This document shows, one piece after another, positions 23,825-25,300 of a DNA stretch of 25,300 bases. The notes under the pieces were generated by a model. It had not been told where the DNA came from. It did not search any database and worked only from the letters and a program-made list of their open reading frames with translations. Each line of letters opens with the position of its first letter. Position 1 is the stretch's first letter. Made by a program: the position numbers and the translations under genes. The DNA comes from Euryarchaeota archaeon UBA438 (GTDB lineage: Archaea; Thermoplasmatota; Poseidoniia; Poseidoniales; Thalassarchaeaceae), in the NCBI GenBank assembly GCA_002504435.1, contig DAQP01000045.1:13866-39165 (forward strand), read 5' to 3'.

Positions 23825-24685
23825 TTACTTGTGCCTCCAGCAAAGGGGGCCACCCCTGAAAGAAATAGTCCTACACTTCTTTCCTGAAACCTCATCGACG
23901 TGGGCGCAGTAATGAGTTTTCAGATCAGGCCTGCTGTCTGTGTCCATGTCAGGCTTAGCCTGCGAGCCCGTTGAATCAGAATCCATTACAGAGGAACTCT
24001 TCTTGATGCTGTCCATCTCTCCCTTGTCAAACCAAAAAGACCCGCAGTCGACGCATCCATCTAGAATTAGCGATTTTAGCTTGCCCGCACCAGCCCCGGC
24101 CTCCTTTGTCGCCTCATATGCTACGGCTCCAACTATCAAAACCAACGCGAATACCAATACTATCGGATGGTCGACCGCCCCTAATCCTAAATCTCCACCG
24201 AAGCCTCCACCACTCCGCTCGGGTTGCACGTAGCCCACTTCGATCTCGACCATCTTGCCCTCGCAGGTAGGGCAATCTAGGTCGCACGGATTTCCTTGCA
24301 TGAGCAACTCTTCGAGGACTCCGACCTTGTCCGTCGTGTCCTTGAGAATAGTGCCGATGTTCTTGGCGTTAAGCAACGTTCCCTTGCACTTGCCGCATTC
24401 GAAATAGCCCCTATCTTTGCTTATGTGGTATGACAGAATTCCACAGCCTCGGGGGCATTCTAGCCTCTCAAGATCTGCCACCTGCCTTCTATGGAGCCTG
24501 CAGAACAACTCGCCTCTGATGGCATTACGTTTGCACGGCGACCCGCCATTCTTCTTGCCCATGCATTCCATGATCCCGGAATCCTGGTCCTGGTGCTTCC
24601 AGCAATACTCAGATCCGAACTTTACATGCTTACCGCACTCGGGGGCCCCCGTTCTGTCCTCGTCGACCCCCCTGCAGCGACCCAT
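23825..24685 (-). CDS. Membrane protein with TFIIB-type zinc ribbons and three C3H zinc modules
   Basis: The 286-residue product (from ATG 24685) has three copies of C-x(9-12)-C-x10-C-x2-H: residues 4-31 (ending CWKH), 41-65 (ending CRLH) and the extreme C-terminus (ending CWRH). A ribbon CPRGC...CGKC follows the first two. Next comes a zf-TFIIB-like half ribbon CPTC, then a hydrophobic membrane segment (HPIVLVFALVLIVGAVAY), then the partner half CVDCGSFWFDKGEM. So the TFIIB-type ribbon seems split by a membrane-spanning insert. I do not recognise a named family for the C3H modules. ATG 24712 would add nine residues; 24685 starts right at the first module. The gene is convergent with the CsaA-like gene and divergent from the cyclophilin. 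Function unknown; a membrane-tethered nucleic-acid or metal-handling role is possible. Confidence 0.8.
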   Translation of the reverse strand: MGRCRGVDEDRTGAPECGKHVKFGSEYCWKHQDQDSGIMECMGKKNGGSPCKRNAIRGELFCRLHRRQVADLERLECPRGCGILSYHISKDRGYFECGKCKGTLLNAKNIGTILKDTTDKVGVLEELLMQGNPCDLDCPTCEGKMVEIEVGYVQPERSGGGFGGDLGLGAVDHPIVLVFALVLIVGAVAYEATKEAGAGAGKLKSLILDGCVDCGSFWFDKGEMDSIKKSSSVMDSDSTGSQAKPDMDTDSRPDLKTHYCAHVDEVSGKKCRTISFRGGPLCWRHK

Positions 24686-24765
24686 CAAAACGTGAAGCCT
24701 CTGCACTGCCATTATTCTTTTTACGGCAGTTACACTATTGGACTGCTTGACACACCGCTACCACC
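24686..24765. promoter_or_regulatory. Divergent region between the zinc-finger gene and the cyclophilin gene
   Basis: These 80 bases hold both promoters. On the minus strand GTAAAAAGAATAA (about 24713-24725) is a good TATA-like candidate 30-40 bases before the 24685 ATG. No strong ribosome-binding site precedes the cyclophilin ATG at 24766. Confidence 0.35.
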
Positions 24766-25251
24766 ATGTCCACCATAGTTAGGATGACGACAAGCGCAGG
24801 AGAATTCGATATCGAACTCTTCACCGAGGACTGCCCAGAGACCACAGGAAACTTCCTCCGGCTCGTAGACGACGGGTTCTATGACGGATTGCACTTCCAC
24901 AGAGTCATCAAGGATTTCATGATCCAAGGAGGCTGCCCTCATTCGAGAGACCCCCATAACGGCAGAGCTGGAACCGGGGGGCCCGGCTGGAAGATTCCCT
25001 GTGAGGCCTCAGCACTGGCCAAGAGGCATGATAGCCCAGGACTGTTCTCGATGGCCAATGCCGGCCCCAACACCGGCGGCTCACAGTTCTTCCTGACCAC
25101 CGTCCCTACGCCTTGGCTAGATGGCAACCACGCTGTGTTCGGAAAAGTTGTGAAAGGAATGGAAGTCGTCTACAAAATCGAGAATTGCGATACTCAGCCA
25201 GGAGACAGACCGTACGACCCCCAGAAGATAATCAAGATTGAGAGAATTTAA
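24766..25251 (+). CDS. Cyclophilin-type peptidyl-prolyl cis-trans isomerase
   Basis: The 161-residue cytosolic enzyme catalyses proline isomerisation during folding. Active-site motifs are intact: FHRVIKDFMIQGG (about 44-56, with the catalytic Arg and the FMIQGG strand), NTGGSQFFLTTVPTPWLDG (about 102-120) and HAVFGKVVKGMEVV. There is no signal peptide or lipobox, so it acts in the cytoplasm. Length is typical of the single-domain PpiB type. It is divergent from the zinc-finger gene. A short hairpin and AT-rich stretch follow its stop. No residue changes at the active site were noticed. Confidence 0.95.
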   Translation: MSTIVRMTTSAGEFDIELFTEDCPETTGNFLRLVDDGFYDGLHFHRVIKDFMIQGGCPHSRDPHNGRAGTGGPGWKIPCEASALAKRHDSPGLFSMANAGPNTGGSQFFLTTVPTPWLDGNHAVFGKVVKGMEVVYKIENCDTQPGDRPYDPQKIIKIERI

Positions 25252-25300
25252 TAAAACAGCCTACTGACAGGCTACAATAGAGTTTATTAATAACTAATTA
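25252..25300 (+). terminator. Weak hairpin AGCCT-ACTGAC-AGGCT and AT-rich end after the cyclophilin
   Basis: A 5-bp inverted repeat (25258-25273) lies 6 bases past the stop. The AT-rich TTTATTAATAACTAATTA that follows could end this transcript or supply a TATA box for the next gene beyond the window. The window ends before this can be resolved. Confidence 0.4.

Overview
The window reads as a core-genome segment of a planktonic euryarchaeon, most likely a Marine Group II/III-type Thermoplasmatota (Poseidoniales-like). Archaeal-specific information-processing genes dominate: the large subunit of DNA polymerase D, the large primase subunit PriL, the repair protein NreA, the KEOPS subunit Pcc1, a DUF373 membrane protein, archaeal CoA and pterin enzymes, and a bat-type HTH regulator. 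These sit beside a bacterial-type MetK and a very large acidic surface protein with calcium-binding repeats. The lineage is inferred from gene content, not from a marker-gene tree. I see no rRNA, tRNA, CRISPR array, transposase or phage genes. Coding density is very high and no gap exceeds about 140 bases.

Layout. 1-413 (-): 3' part of a THEP1-type NTPase. 553-3184 (-): a two-gene operon of an unrecognised coiled-coil protein and an Eco57I-like adenine methyltransferase homologue with a changed catalytic motif. 3259-4473 (+): an isopropylmalate/isocitrate dehydrogenase-family enzyme. 4470-6485 (-): pcc1, nadC and phosphopantothenate synthetase in one orientation, the last two coupled by TAATG. 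6582-7838 (+): bacterial-type metK. 7908-13073 (+): a 1721-residue secreted, membrane-anchored protein. 13128-13784 (+): HTH regulator. 13781-15001 (-): NreA, divergent from a small zinc-ribbon protein at 15093-15521 (+). 15518-17905 (-): priL followed by DUF373. 17972-18730 (+): mptE-like pterin kinase. 18731-22720 (-): PolD large subunit. 22832-23818 (+): pyrE and a CsaA-like tRNA-binding protein. 23825-24685 (-): a multi-zinc-finger membrane protein. 24766-25251 (+): cyclophilin.

How the genes fit together. Replication and repair (PolD, PriL, NreA) cluster within 9 kb. Cofactor and precursor synthesis (NAD through NadC, CoA through phosphopantothenate synthetase, AdoMet through MetK, pterin through MptE, UMP through PyrE) is spread between them. 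Neighbours are mostly divergent or convergent, and several convergent pairs share or abut stop codons (4470-4473, 13781-13784, 15518-15521, 18728-18733).

The least conventional content is the surface protein (VWA-like domain apparently inserted in a propeller-like domain, ten thrombospondin-3-like repeats, membrane anchor, UBA-like cytoplasmic tail), the methyltransferase homologue with SRPPW in place of NPPY, and the zinc-finger membrane protein with three copies of a C-x(9-12)-C-x10-C-x2-H module. I do not see an obvious complete new defence or mobile system.
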